Positions 13,685 through 27,500 of a stretch of DNA of 64,000 nt are shown here, in pieces. The position numbers were made by a program, and so were the translations under genes. The DNA is from Polytrichum commune (Eukaryota > Streptophyta > Polytrichopsida > Polytrichales > Polytrichaceae), in the NCBI GenBank assembly GCA_950295325.1, contig OX485803.1:63875554-63939553 (forward strand), read 5' to 3'. Within the stretch, counting starts at the first letter, position 1. Every line of letters begins with the position of its first letter. The notes under the pieces are model-generated. The model made no database searches. It saw only the letters and a program-made list of their open reading frames with translations, and was not told the DNA's origin.

Positions 13685-14368
13685 TGAAGCTTACATGATT
13701 GTTTACTAAGAGACTGAAAATCAATGTTGAACAGAACTTCCGAAAGTCAAATCTCATATGATTCAGGTGCTCCGTGAGAATAAAAAAAGCAAGTGATTTA
13801 CCGGAGTTTATGTCTTCAAATATGTTAGGTCACCAAAATCACTCTTTGTTTGTTCCATTGACTACTCTTGCATCTACCTTACAACAAAAAGAGTGTAGGA
13901 ACAAATCCTCAATAGAAAAAAAGTATATGCGTCTTAGCATACTTAGAATCTAGTCAAACAAACCTAGCAACTACATAGCTACTATTAATGCCCACGTTAT
14001 TACTACACCTTGTATGGAACTGCATCAAATTCCTTGCATTCTCTTCACGGATTACGATATTCACTTGTGTTCGTTTGTGTTTATACTATTGTTGTAAATG
14101 ATACTACGTTTGTCATTGCATCACTCTTTGAAGCATTCTCATATTGTCTGGACTTGCTAATTTTCATATTGCCTCATACGATATTCAATTGGAGAATATG
14201 GCATGTGTTGGTATGGGTTATGGTTGTGAGCGATCCATTACTTTGCTACATTTGTTGATTGATTGGAAGTAGTTGGAAGTAGTTCACTTCGCGTTGCTTT
14301 CTGTTGATTTAAGTTAGAATTGGTGTCAGTGACGAGTTACATTTAGTTTTTAATTCAATTTAGTAGCT

Positions 14369-15165
14369 ATGCCTAGTCATCCGCGTAGATATAACCATAT
14401 AGATGATGCACTTCGCACACAAATCATACATTCTATGTCTAATAAGGGTTTGTCTTATGCGGACACAAGTGACCATTGTGGTTATCCTTACGAAACTATC
14501 AAGAACATAGCTAGAGCTTTTGAAGAGAATGATCAATCAATTCCCAAACATAGAGGCAATGTTCGTTGTCCAATTTTACAAGATGAGCACAATCGATGAT
14601 TAGTAAAGAGGCTTCATGCAAATCCAAACATCACCATATAGTCTCTCCACCGTCAATAGAATGAAGTTTTTTAATTCCCACACCCCATATCTATCAATTG
14701 TGTTTCAAAAACCATTTGAAGTCAAGTTGGATTTACCCTCGAGTTGATGCGTTGTGAACCATATGATTCTAACAATTGAGAACAACTCATAAAGCATATA
14801 GAGTGGTGTCAAAACAAAATTGGAGCTTGGTGGTAGTATGGTTGATGGTGTATACGTGGACGAGGTTGGTTTCAATTTGCATTTGATACATTGATTTGGA
14901 AGGGCTCGTCAAGGACAAAGATGCCAATGAATTTGTTTAAATCAAATGGATTGAATCTTATCTTTGGTGATTGTAGTTGGTCATGTAAGAGTCAATGCAC
15001 ACAATGTCACATTTGGTACCTACAATATAGACAAGTTATTAAAATTCATTCAGGCCAAGGTCATTCATAGCCTTCATAGACAAAGGTCCGTCCTTGTTCT
15101 ATTTCAAAAGGTCGGGTAGAAGGTTCTAGGTCATGGGGTGGATGTAGTGCTAAGTGATATTCTTT
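14369..15165 (+). pseudogene. Decayed Tc1/mariner/IS630-type transposase
   Basis: An intact N-terminal piece (14369-14599, 76 codons, starting MPSHPRRYNHIDDALRTQII) reads like the helix-turn-helix DNA-binding domain of this superfamily. After the stop at 14597 the homology continues through frameshifts and stops. LIKHIEWCQNKIG lies at ~14785-14825. VYVDEVGFNLHL at ~14859-14894 carries the first catalytic Asp of the DDE triad, followed by FGRARQGQRCQ. Weaker similarity runs to ~15165. At least four in-frame stops and one or more frame changes show it is dead. Terminal inverted repeats were not located. The family is judged from motif order only. Confidence 0.6.
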
Positions 15166-16064
15166 CCATAGCCGTTGTAGTCTTGTTTTGGGGATGGTGA
15201 TCAAGTGACAGCTAGTGTCTTCGTAAATGTGTGCTACGTCTTGTTGAGTTGGAATAATGTGTTGTGTGTAGGCTATGTCATTTTTCCATGTTGTATTTAT
15301 CGGTGTGGATGTGGTATAGGGGTATGATTTGTTGTGCGGAATGTATATGGTGTCTTGTTCTTTACTTTATCCCTCTTTAATTCTAGACTCGATTAGGAAT
15401 TCATTTTATCAATCCACTATATCTCATGTATTCATTTCATTTATTAGGATTCCAAGTTTATTGTCCGAGTTATTTGATTATCTCATCACAATAATCTGAA
15501 TCAAATTCATGATTGTTGGCAAAAAGAAACATATATTAATTTACTTCTTTGATTTCATAGGAAGATATCTTTAGTTACCTAGCTGGATGCATATCTATTG
15601 TCTTCCCCCACTATTACCCTTTTGGCTATAGCTCCTTGGGACACTCAATGGACTCAACCAATTGTTCTTTCAAAACTCTAGTCTTGCCAACAAACACCGA
15701 GAACATACAAGGTGTCCAACTAGCACATGACTATGTCCTCTTGAATTTTAAGGCACTCATCTTCTCAAGATTCCCTTGATTATGTGTTCAAAATAAATCA
15801 CTCAAATACTACAACAATATTCTTCTCAAATAAGATCAAGTGAACATCGATTATAGTAAGACGTTAGTCATCCCTAGAGATTTACTTTCACTCATTCAAC
15901 AAGTTCAGTTCAATAATGCACTATTCAATATAACTCTCATAATATAATCTTGCAGACAATTGAGGTCAATAAGGTCCTCATCACTCATGAAAATCATCAA
16001 AGGACTTTAGATCTTGGACAACTGCCAAAACAACTATAGTTAGCTATATTTTTTCAATACATGA

Positions 16065-16640
16065 ATGGCAACAACAACAAAAATATGTGTACCCAAAACG
16101 TGGCTTGTGAAGATAAACACCAATTTCTTGAGGGACGAGGTGTTGGCATTGGAGGACACCAAACTCCAATTGCACGAGAGGGAGGCATTGTCTCCTTGTC
16201 ATAGGCTTTTCAACAATTGCGACACTCTTTATCCCTTGTCACATTTTCATGAGATTTTTTTGAATGGTGCAACAAAATTGAGCTAAACCAACAACCAATC
16301 ATAAACACAATGGGAGAACGCCAAACTCATAGATGGATTTTGTGTTGTTGGAGTGATTGCCACTCTTTACCCATGATTTTAGAGTTATCACCAACATCAT
16401 CTTAAAGGAGGATAATGTCTATCGTGTAAAAATTGGTGACATTCCACAGTGCGCCTACCCAGACTTGACAAAGATGTCCTCTCAAGCTTTAGGAAATAAA
16501 GGTGAACGCCTTTACTGCAAACACCTTTATTGTGTGTTAAAATTTGTGTGCAAGGTGAATTACGACAATGGCATGTTCATTCATGCTCCATCATACATCT
16601 ACAACAACATCATCTAGCTACTTGAGCTAGTTGGCATTAG
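16065..16640 (+). pseudogene. Relic with a degenerate SWIM-type zinc finger
   Basis: Two pieces in nearby frames (16065-16286 and 16357-16617). The second contains IGDIPQCAYPDLTK, then ERLYCKHLYCVLKFVCKV, then FIHAPSYIYN. This matches the CxC...CxH layout of SWIM fingers found in plant transposase-derived proteins, except that the second Cys of CxC is Tyr. The homology continues past the stop at 16615 (LLELVG in frame), which supports decay. The parent element is not identified. Confidence 0.45.
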
Positions 16641-19600
16641 TGGATGCTAGCATTGATGCTAGTGCAATATTCACCATATAATTTTATGACAAAAGATGTT
16701 GGAAATATACTATATTTGACTACACACATAAATATTTTAGAATGTTACAATAAAAAACTACATTTGGCTAAATGTATTTCCAATCCTATACACAAATTTA
16801 TATATGTTCACACAATCGAAACAAATTTATCATGCCATATTTGTAACGTGTCGCCTAAACCCATGCAAAATTTCCTAAAATTGGACTCATCACTCACATG
16901 TTACCACCCACTACTCACTGCTCATGTCCTAGCTTCCCTTTGTTAAAAATATTCCTATTTAAAGTTAAGTTGTCTCCAATGGACTTTTCAAATTGATTAA
17001 ATGTTGTTGTAGTTTCGAGGTATAATACATAACATGAGTTTTTTTGGATGCAAAATACATACACAATGGTTTGTCATTCAAGTCACATGTGGGTGTAGTT
17101 TTTTTCTCGATGTAAGATTATATGGAAAACAAAGCATGAAACCCAAAAACACCAAAGCTTGTTTATTAGAATTGGCAAGGCTTGTAGACATTGTGTATTT
17201 GGCTATATGGTTAGCCCCTTGGCTAAACCTTGCTTCGATGGTTGGGACTCGTCTCCAAGTTACATGTAAGGATGAGTTCCATCCAAGTTACATGCAAAGG
17301 TAAGTAAAGATATGTGTATGGGCCCCACAAAGATAAGTGACATGTTGTGACTAGAAAGAAATGGAGCTGCAAGTACAAGACATTCATATTTCATTTTAAA
17401 ATTCCGTGATAAATATTTGTGTCATTGTGCAAACCCCACAAAATACGCAAATCGATGTTTCTCTTCCCAAGAAGTTAGTGACTTCTTGTGGACCGTTTCT
17501 TGGACTATTGGAAATGTGCCTCCGCATCTAACGGGACCAAGTTGAGAAACAATTTGATCGATCCAACACATGGTTTAATACCTTGTAGAATAATAAATTG
17601 CGTTCCTTGAAATTATTGTAGGCACATTGGAGCATGTGTGTCCAAATTGCACCACCTTGCCTTACATGACTTGGTGAGTAAAGGTGTTAAAACTTCAAAG
17701 ATGTACATAGACAACAATGTATATGTTGTGTATATTGAATGTATAGTATATATTTGTAAATGTTGTATATGTTGTGTACGTTGTACGTGTCGAACTATAT
17801 TGTATTATAATCAATAAGGTAGTTGTTTTTAAGAACCAAAACCTAAAAGCTAATGAGGCAAAGTGGTTTGGCACGTCATAACCAACCCCGCATCAAAACA
17901 CCACGTAGGTGGCCTCTGCCATCACCGATACATGTGTCAAAATAGTGGATTCTTTGTGATCTAACTCCAACTGTTTAGGAAATATTTGTAGTTTGTCATC
18001 GACTTCAAAGTTGAATAAAAACCAAAAAGAAGGTATCATTCTTCCCATGTGCATTGTGCAACCAACATGTAGATATCTGTAGATCCCCTCTCCCCCCCCC
18101 CCCCCCACACACACATAATATATATATTCATATAGTTAAAGTTTTGAGGGAAGGTAAGAAAGCTCTAAGGTGCCTAGATTGTCCTCACAAAAACAAACAT
18201 CACATAAATATAACCAAATTGTTGACTTGGACCCAAAATTTGGCATTCCCAATCTTCATCAAAACATGTGTCTTTTCGGTGTGTGTTCTTAGATCCACAG
18301 TTAACCACACAATCCTCAAATATAGGTGCCCCATTGAGATAAGTAACCAAACTAGGGCCACTTACCTCAAACATAAAATGGCATACCATTTGAGAACATT
18401 TTAGCAACCCTGAAACCAAATGACTGTGTGGGCAATAATATTTTCTTCCAATGTTTTTATCCATAAATGGGTAAGGAAATCAAAGAGGTGCATTAAGATT
18501 CAAGAAGATTGAAACATTTAACAATTTTGAGTCATGGAAACCCAAGGAAGTGATAAGATGACTCCAATGTTGTCATTGATGTGAATTATGGTGTTGTTCA
18601 TTTTTGTGTTGCTATGTCTCTATATTGAATCTCAAAACTCCTGAACAAAAATCCGGATAAACCTTCAAATTGTTGCATCTATTTTAAAGGATGAACAACT
18701 TCAACGAGCACGAATATGCCATGTACATGAACCCCCCCCCCCTCCCCGAAGGGCAAGCCTCTAGGTTCTCACATGGTTGATTAAAAATTATGTGGTTCAT
18801 TGTGATCAAATGAACAAAATAATAAGGCCTCATGAAAATCAAGTTCCAATAAAGTCATTCATCATGACATTATTAGACCTTGAAATTTTCACATCTTGAA
18901 CCCAACCCCAGTGTAAAATCCTCATGTCCAAAACATGCTCTCAACCAATAAGATTGCTCAATCTTGGAGTTTCTTTGGTCTTGATCCCTAATATAAACCC
19001 ACCCTACCTATCAAACACTTAAAGGCACATGTGGCCCAGTGACATACATGTGATATAGGAGCATGTAAAATTGTTTTGTGTTTGGACAATGTTAACTCTT
19101 ATCGAAGGAATTCCATTCGGGTTATTAAAGGAGAAAGACACGAGGCCAACCGCAAATTAACATGAACGAGGGATGCTTAACCCTTCATTGTAGTTGCAAG
19201 CTCATATGTGAACCGGAACGGGACTCTTAAATATAAGGCCGAGTGGGTCTTCTGGTTCAAAAGCATGATAGTAAATAGTTTCAATAAGAAACCCTCTCAT
19301 TGTCGTGTTAAAAGGAGTTACAAAAGAACATAAAGAACAATGTGTGTAATTGCACGTGTGTGTGTGGAAATGATCTAATTCTCTATTTTTTTTTGAATTT
19401 CCGAAGAGAGCTATGCTGACTACAATCATCAGAGTGATAAAGCCAGATATGAATGTTAATATAAGTTTTCATTGAGATAGATACACATCCATCCCATATA
19501 TGACAACTTCATCCAATTCCTATGATGTTTGGGTGTTTTTATGACGATTCCATCTATGAAGAAGCATGGAATTTAGTGGCATGATATCAACATTCATAAT

Positions 19601-21655
19601 TCTACAATTTATATTTGGTGATAATTTGCCAATGAAAAGAACACTGCGACCCGGCCCCTTATTGGTGCTCAATGCCACACTGCAACACTTACTTTGCAAG
19701 CCCATAGCTTGGATTGTGAAAACCCTAATTGCTTCATGTTATTCTTGGAATTAAAATGCCCTATTATGATGCAACATAAAAACTAATAGCATCTCAAATG
19801 GACGTCGTAGCTCCATGTCATCTTAAGCTTCTTTGATTTTCAATTCAACAAACAAAACATGAGACTATCCCCAAATGGTCTGTGAATGTATATGGTGAAA
19901 CATATGACAATAATGCCCCCTTCCCAACTGGACTTTAGCATAACTTTACTTAACTTATGACCACTTCACACACGAGACTGAGAGCCCATGACCATTACAC
20001 TTCAAGCAGTCTCATTGGTGGAAAAGGGGGAGCCGGTCCAAGTTCGCTTCACACTACGCTTGAGGGACCAACGGAGTATGTAAATGCAAGATGGATGTAA
20101 AGTCTACGTGGATTCCTACATGGCATCCAATGGATCATGTTTCATGGTCACTTGGATTGTTTTCAAAAACCACCTCTCGGAGGTTGGCCTAACGTAAAAC
20201 CGGGAGATCATGGCACTCTAAACGCTCACAACCATTGATGTATTCTATTTTATCATGTGTGAGGACTCACATGAATAGAAATTCATTGAAATAGCCTTTG
20301 GTTGAGGGCCCATATGACTTCACATTACACTTGAGAGTCCATGACCACATTACATGATTTTGGATGTGTCTTGGGATGGCCTTTGGACATTTTCTTTTGG
20401 GCTCTCACAATTTCATGGTCACGACTCTTGGCTTGTGTGTGAAGTGGCCCTTAGCCTAAATGTTCGTTCTAAAACCTGGCTTCCATGCCATCGTTGCTAT
20501 CTAGTCCCAAGCCTAGTTGACAAAGGTCGTGCCATGGTTTAAAAACGGAGGTCTTAAGCCTCGAGCATTGACCCTCCTATCAATATCCATATATGGGGCC
20601 AAGAATGTAGGGCCTTCAAAAGTGTCACCTCTGGCATGTGTGGTTGATTGCTTTTAGTTTTAGTTGTGAGGGCATGACGAGCTCCATCAACAAACTTGAT
20701 CGATGGTAAGGTAGATGAGTGGTAAGGCATTTGACATTGATTAAAGAAGTATCCAACCTGTCATTGCTTGGTAAATAAAACAAAGAACACGTGTGAAAAC
20801 TACTTGACTAGAACCTACTTGAAAATCTTGGGAATAGCAAGTTCTTGTAGGTTACTCGGAATAGCCGGGGTGCCCCCATCACAACCGAGAGAGCTTTACA
20901 TGGTTTTTAAGAAAGATATTGGTTATTTGGTAAAGCCATGTGAGGATGGGCCTTAAGATCAATAACCAATACATGTCCATGAGGACCACACAAAGGATAA
21001 AACCATGATAAGCAATGTGGCCCTTATAACACCATTTATCTTAACACTTGAGCATCTAAAAGGCCCAAATTGAGTTGCATGCTTTCATTTTTAGTGAATG
21101 GAAAAATAAAACAAATGACCCCATGTAAAGGTAACTCACTCTTCCAATGCAAATTTTGAATCAATTGAATACTTTAATGTTATTGAAGCTATGGGTTTGT
21201 ATACATAATCTATGTGTGAGTGGTCAATGACAAACAATGTAGTAGACTTTGGACAAAAAAAACAATACGCATATTACAATGAGATTGGACTATGTGCAAG
21301 ATATAAACACCATTGTGAGTTTAGCAGCAAACACATTAAGGATGGCCTACGTATGCGATCATAAATAGAGCAAGAAAATCTTCGCTCTGGACTCTTACAA
21401 CCTGTACATATGTACTTTAATTTTGAAACTTTAAACAACAAACTTTGTGATTTGCAATTGCTTACTAGACGAGACAATTCCCTAGTTGATCAATGCTAAA
21501 CACCGTGCCACGCCACTAGTTTCCACCCTTCTCCGACCCATTCCAAGCCTATTCCCTATGCTGCATAACCTTTCAATGGAAGAATTATAGTACCGAACGT
21601 CATTGTATAAGGTGGATGTGCCTAGTTCCAACATAGCAATAATATGGACACTTTG
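16641..21655. other. Gene-poor intergenic DNA
   Basis: Short open frames without motifs. A poly-C tract at ~18090-18106 followed by a CA run, and another C-rich run at ~18730, are simple repeats. Short phrases around 19960-20000 and 20315-20360 (ACTTGAGAGTCCATGACCA-like) repeat locally, suggesting an old duplication. No gene was recognised. Confidence 0.45.
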
Positions 21656-21900
21656 TATTTGAGTGCTATGTGGTTAGGTGAGGATCTAAGAACAAACACC
21701 AAGAATACACATGTTCAAACGTGCAAATTATTCTAATATCAATGGTGAACGTGATTGGGAGCATGAGAATCTTCACATTGTTAATGAATAAGACATTCAT
21801 GTGACATCCAATGATCACTACACAAATGGCTACTGGTATGATTTGGATTTGCTAATCACCTTGCACCAATTGAGTGTTTCACATTTTATGAGAATTGGGT
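21656..21900. repeat. Dispersed repeat family, copy B
   Basis: Shares with copies at ~9243 and ~42629 the opening TGGTTAGGTG-GGATCTAA, ACACCAA, then AATAAGACATTCATGTGA and GATTTGGATT. Copies B and C share the longer downstream part. Orientation is the same in all three. Confidence 0.55.
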
Positions 21901-22639
21901 GCAAAGGAGAATAACGCACATCCGAATAACACACATCTACCTAGATTACGTTTCCCAACACCTACCAATGGGGGGGGGGTGATCAATAAAAAACTTGCCC
22001 CGAAACTTTGTTAATATTTCATCCCATTTGAATTGTAGCATACTAACATGAGATCTTTGACATTGATGTAGGTGATGACCCTGCTACAAATAACAACACC
22101 TCGGGCTCTACACAACAATAATTGATTTCACCCTCCTTGTTGACAGGAGAGAGAAGGAATTATGGTATACGAACGTACCTCTCATCCATCCACCATAAAA
22201 AGTCGACCCCCCATGTAGATTTATGACATATTCATCTCAAATGACATGGACTAGACCAGGTAAATCCAAGTTCTTTGAAATTCTTAGTGTCAAATCAACT
22301 AAAACTAGTAATGTACAAATCACATAATACTTCAAGGCATTTATCTCTCTTGGAACAAATGAAGAGATATGCTCATATGCGTGAATTCCCTCTCTATTCG
22401 TTGGTAGGTGATGTGAACGTTATTTTATCCACCTAAGCTTGTGTGAACTTCGTGAATCCCAAGGACCCGAAAAATACCTTGGAGCCGGCCGCATCGTCCC
22501 GACCTTATCACGGAATAATTAACAAAGAATTAAATGCATTACAATAAGGCACACCTGCCATATTTGCATGGAAGCATTTAGGGACGAAAGTCATATTATA
22601 CTCCCCTTGATTGCTCCTTCCATATAGGGTAGGAAGGCC
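21901..22639. other. Intergenic, no gene seen
   Basis: No coding signal. A phrase at ~22165-22200 (CGTACCTCTCATCCATCCA) also occurs in a foldback at ~39535, so part of a dispersed element may be present. A run of G lies near 21970. Confidence 0.4.
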
Positions 22640-23600
22640 CCCCTATCAGCGCTCAGTGCCGCGTCACCGGTTCCCCCCCACTACACCCGGCCCGCGCTAG
22701 CCACACCCTTTCTTTCGCCCGCCCGGGGGGGGGGGGCTGCTCCAGTTGGGTCTCGCCCCATTTCTTTTGCTCTGCTTTCCCCTGTTCCCTTGCCTTTCCC
22801 GCCGTGATTCACCCTGCATCGGCTATGGCATCTCTCCACCATCGCCCGCTGTTGCTGTCGTTACTCAAGGATGCGATCGGAGCAGGCTGAAATCATCGAA
22901 CTCACCTCCCTCCCTCTCTCTCTCTCCCTCCTTCCCATTCGATTCGGCCTACTGGCGCAGCCAGCGGCAAACGAGAAAGATTAGAAAAGGGCAACTGTTG
23001 ATAGATGATGAGTCAAGGAAGTTAGGGTTTACTCACAAAAGCTGCAACGGGAGTGACGTATTCACCGTATTCACGGACGGAGCTTTTCGTTGCTCGAGAC
23101 TGTGGGGTTTTTAGTTCGATCGTAGTGGAGGCCCAGGGTTTGAGGTCGTCCGGCGCTGAGGTGGTCGACGAATAAGAGGAGGAGGAGGAGGAGGAGAAGA
23201 AGAGTGAGTTTAGTTTATTTTCGTTTGTGTTTTTCTTTCTTCGATTGCTGTTTTGTCGGTGGGTTTGGATCAGAGAGACTCGTTCCGGATCTGAGGAGGA
23301 GTTCTTGTGTGCGGGGAGTGTTGATGTGTCGAGAGAGCGAGAGCGAGAGAGGATCCTGTCTTCTTGTTCGAGAGAGTTTTGGTGTTTGGAGTTAGGATTG
23401 AGATTGCGGGATGGGAGAGGGAGTTGACTTTTGGGCTCGAGAGGAGAGTTGACTTTCCCTGGATCTATTACTCCCATACCTGAAGCGTACTGTAAATCTA
23501 CATGTACAATGTACGCATTATTTGGAAGCGTACGTTTGCAGCTGCCAATAGTTCTGTCCGATGATTTCAAATCTTCCATTTCTTAGCTGGGTTTTTGTCT
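22640..23600 (+). promoter_or_regulatory. Probable promoter / 5' leader of the EXA1-like gene
   Basis: A GC-rich island (22640-22750) is followed by long CT tracts (22905-22930) and GA-rich sequence (23170-23200, 23330-23360), typical of plant promoters and 5' leaders. It is ~1 kb upstream of the first traceable exon. The 185-codon minus-strand frame at 23022-23579 is low-complexity (Ser-rich from the GA tracts) and is treated as a shadow. The transcription start was not determined. Confidence 0.4.
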
Positions 23601-24555
23601 CAATCCAAATATTGTAAAATAGGTTGTTTGTTGTTTCACTGCCCTGTTTCAATTAATCCCAACGTATGCTTGTGCTAAATAGTCCGTTTGAGCATCCGGG
23701 AAATTATCGAGTGTCTAGGTTGATCAATATTGAGATCAAGGGGAGCATATTGATCAGCTATCTTTGATAGTCCTCCGTATCCTGCTGCTCACTTCCATCT
23801 GTTGATGATTTCAATGAGAAAATTTTAAGGCATGATGTGAGATCCATGTGCTTTAGTTTCTTAAATGTTTACGGACTTTTTCTGGATCTGTGAAAGTAGC
23901 TAGCTGGTATTTGACCTTGGTGGGTGCGACTCAGAACTTCCTGGAGATATTGCGTCTAAAGATCCTTTGGCGCGAGTAATTTTTTTGAGAGGTCAAAATC
24001 CTTAGCTGTGGAATTTTCTTATGCATCTATGATCCTTCATTAGTGCAGATTCAGGTATTCATGCTAGAAACTCCCTGCAGGTTGTAGCATAGTTTCTTGA
24101 ATCATGTGGACCGCCCATTTGTGAAGCCCATCTATTATCTTCTGTTATTCTACAGGCAGATTTATCTATTAATCCTGGACTCGTATATGCTGCAAAGAGG
24201 CATCATTTCGTTCAAAACATTTAAAAGTTTGCATATACTGAAATAAGTTCACGAGACCGACATCTTCGTTGTCAATGGACATCGTAACATGCTTATCACT
24301 CGGTATGCCCTAATTATATCCAGATGAAATTGTGATATGGAAGTGTTGCTGGATACCACAATATATGGGAAGAGGATTCTGGCTCACTCATTCTATAATC
24401 CCCTTGACCTTCTTTCGTAAACATATCTACCTAGGCTGTGAGCCAGTCCATATTTTCTGTCTTGTAAGAAATCCTCAGGCACGGTGAAAGATATTTAACC
24501 AACAATAGCTTCAGGCGTGAAGCTTTCCTTATGTGCTATAATCTTCTTTTTGCAG

Positions 24556-27500
24556 AGAGCTCATGGACCTTATCTGAAAATAAGTGGGACGGTTCACACA
24601 CGGGAGGTGAGCTCAACTGTGCAATCTTGTCTATTTTTTTCCTTAGCTTTAAGGGGTGGAACACCCGGCGGCCTTCATCAAATCAGGAGGTTCAGATCAC
24701 GATTACTTATTGAAAGTTTAGAAAGTCTGACTGTCCGAACATCTGATGTTTTGGGTAAGATCAGGATGTTTAGTTACAGCCATTTGACGGACTCCACCCT
24801 ACAAAATGGGTGTAAGTGGACTAAAGGTTAAGAGATAGGTAATTGTTGTCGATAGAGTGATATATGGAGTGGCCAACAACTCGTAAAGAGCACTTTTGGG
24901 CAATGCGAATGTGCAAAAATATTTCATGTCGGCAGTGGTATTTTGTTTGGCACTGGGTCATTTGCTCCAGAGAGCACTAGAATGTTTTCTACATGTTGAA
25001 GAGATTTTTAGGAATTCAATAGTTTGGAATATGGATGATAAAAATCAACTTTTTCACCTTGAGTTATGCAAATTTCAGAAAAAGCGTCCTACTCTACGAG
25101 TGGAACTTGGAGGATGAAGCCTGATCGTGGATAGATACGGCCTGGTTGTTTTCTTGCAGATTAACAAATCAGGAACAGTCTTTATTTGGTCCTTCCCTTG
25201 GCATCACGGTTGTACACGGGCAGTCCATGATGACTCCCCTGGAATTGGAAGCTCTTGACAATCACCTATGGCGTGTAGAAGAAACTGCTGCCAGAGTAAA
25301 AGGTCAGTCCAAGATTTTGTGCCCTTCTGAAACATGGTGGATTATGGCAGACTTGTGAAGCAGAAAAGGTGTATTCAAGTCATGAGAGGGTTTCACGAAA
25401 TAGGCACCTAATTTATTATCCGAGTTGGGAATTTCATTTATAGTCCATGGCTATTTTTGCTTCATATTTTTGGCTGCAGAGTTCTTTAATCTTGTCTATT
25501 GTCTGTAGCGTATCTCTTCCATAGTCCTTGGATTTGTAGTACTTTCAGTTAGCCATCTATTGCCCCGCAGACCTTGTTGACTTGTTTTATTTATCCATCC
25601 TTCACTTCAGGATGTGTATGAACTCCAAGATCCTGTCAGCCATTCTTTAATTTCTTGCCCTTTTCAATTTATAGGATCTGTTTCATTGCTTAATAGGCCG
25701 TGGCGTTGGGAGTTTGAGATTTCCAAGGAATTGGGATTTGCGATTGGCTGTGATAATCTGTATAGAGGACTTTGTAGATTTTGTGTGGAAGGGTGGTTGA
25801 ATTGTAGTAGTTGAAGCTTGAATCACTCTGACCTTTTAAACTCTTGTTGTAAAATTTTAAGTCTATTGGAAGCTCTCTCGTAAGATCTTGACTCAAATAT
25901 TTTAGGTGTTATATCACTTAATATACTTGGATTTGTGCTGTCAAATTAGACAAATCTATTTCTGAATATGTCTAATAGCTCACGGGAAGCTGTCAGTATC
26001 TTCTGTGTCCCATAGAAGTTGTACTGAAGTGGTTCTGTGCAGATGAAGGGAGTGGAATACTGGGTGCATCAAAGATCCTTCCATCTCAACCTGATTCTGA
26101 CTCTAAAGGTACAACTCATGCTTTCAACTAGTGTTGTATGTCTTCATCAGTCTGTCCTCTTAGATCGATCTATTGGGGAGATGATTAGGGAGCTCCTAAT
26201 ATAATTTATTGCTTGTAACCTGAGTGAATGCAGATTTAGTCAATCCTGACAACACCATTCCTCTTACTCCCCAGTGGCTCTTATCAAAGCCTGGAGAAAG
26301 TAAGCCGCCACCAACACCATCTGGGGTATGCACTTAACAAGTCTTCTCTTCAATCTCTTCATCAAATAAGATCTGATTATTGCAGTATCCTGAAATTTAG
26401 GTTTCACAAGACAAATTAGTGTTGGTGCATAATGGGTAATTGTGTTGGTGATGATGGATTGAGTTAGTACTTGAGTGATTGTCTTTGTCTTTGGCTTTAG
26501 TGTATATCTTGGTACATAAGGAAGTGTACTTTTATATTAGGTATAAACATCTGACTAATATCTTGTTTGAGTGTGGTCGATGATTCTAGAACAGCAAGGA
26601 GTCTTTACCACTGTTTTTGCATGAATTGTACACCCATTCCCAGTCTCCATTTTGTGGCAGAAAGTTTGTCTCACACCTCTGCATGTACTTGAATTTTCCA
26701 GGACTCGCGCACACCTGGATCTCTCAATGTGGGACATGGAAATATAGATGCCTCAAACAAAGACAGATGGAGAAATATAGAAGGGGCTCCTCAGGACCCC
26801 AAACGGGGCAGGGACTGGTGGAGGACAATCTCTTTGGAACGTGATGCTGACAATAGTCGCCGTGATCGCTGGAGGGAAGAGGAGAGAGAGAATAGCAATA
26901 ACTTGGCCCCTAAGCGAGACCGTTGGAAAGAGGGAGAAAGAGAGACTGCAGGAGAGCAAACAGCTCAAGCACAAAATCGACGAATTGTCAATGATCGGTG
27001 GCCGGAAAGTAACCCTCCTACTGGGAGAGAGGCTGGAGATCAACTTAGGCGTCCTTCCTCAGAGCGTTGGGCAGATACACCCAACCGGGAGGCTAATTTT
27101 GATAATCGTCGCGACAACAAATGGAGTAATAGGTGGGGTCCACCTGATGAGAAGGAGAAAGAGCATCGCAGCAAATGGGGTGATGGTGCTGACAAGGAGG
27201 GTGGTGATGGTAGTGGGTACCAGCAAAGGCATGGAGCAAACCCTCATAATGTTAGGGATGTAGATCGAGAGCGAGAAAGAGAGAGAGAGAGGGATAGAGA
27301 GCGTGAGAAGGAGAAGGATAGGGAGTTGGACACAACTCGAAATGATCGAGCATGGCGTCCCTCATTTGCATCTCGAGGAAGAGGAGAATCTCTTCATCTG
27401 GGTACTACACCACCCAAATTGGCTCCTGGCTTTGGCACAGGTAGAGGGAGAGGGGAACCATATGGTGTCGGTTTTACCATTGGGAGAGGTCGAGGCACTG

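Noticed and set aside
23022..23579. 185-codon minus-strand open frame at the EXA1-like gene start
   Set aside because: Low-complexity Ser-rich product created by GA/CT tracts in a promoter/leader region; no domain, and it lies opposite the expected 5' leader.
25219..25312. Alternative first coding exon for the EXA1-like gene starting ATGATGACTCCC
   Set aside because: It keeps phase with the exon at 26043 through a GTCAGT donor and could be a real alternative start, but the exon at 24556-24606 ([10 protein letters not shown]) fits the family better; not called without transcripts.
26753..27263. Overlapping long frames on both strands within the Arg-rich exon
   Set aside because: Shadows of the repetitive RDRWxxxER coding sequence of the EXA1-like gene.
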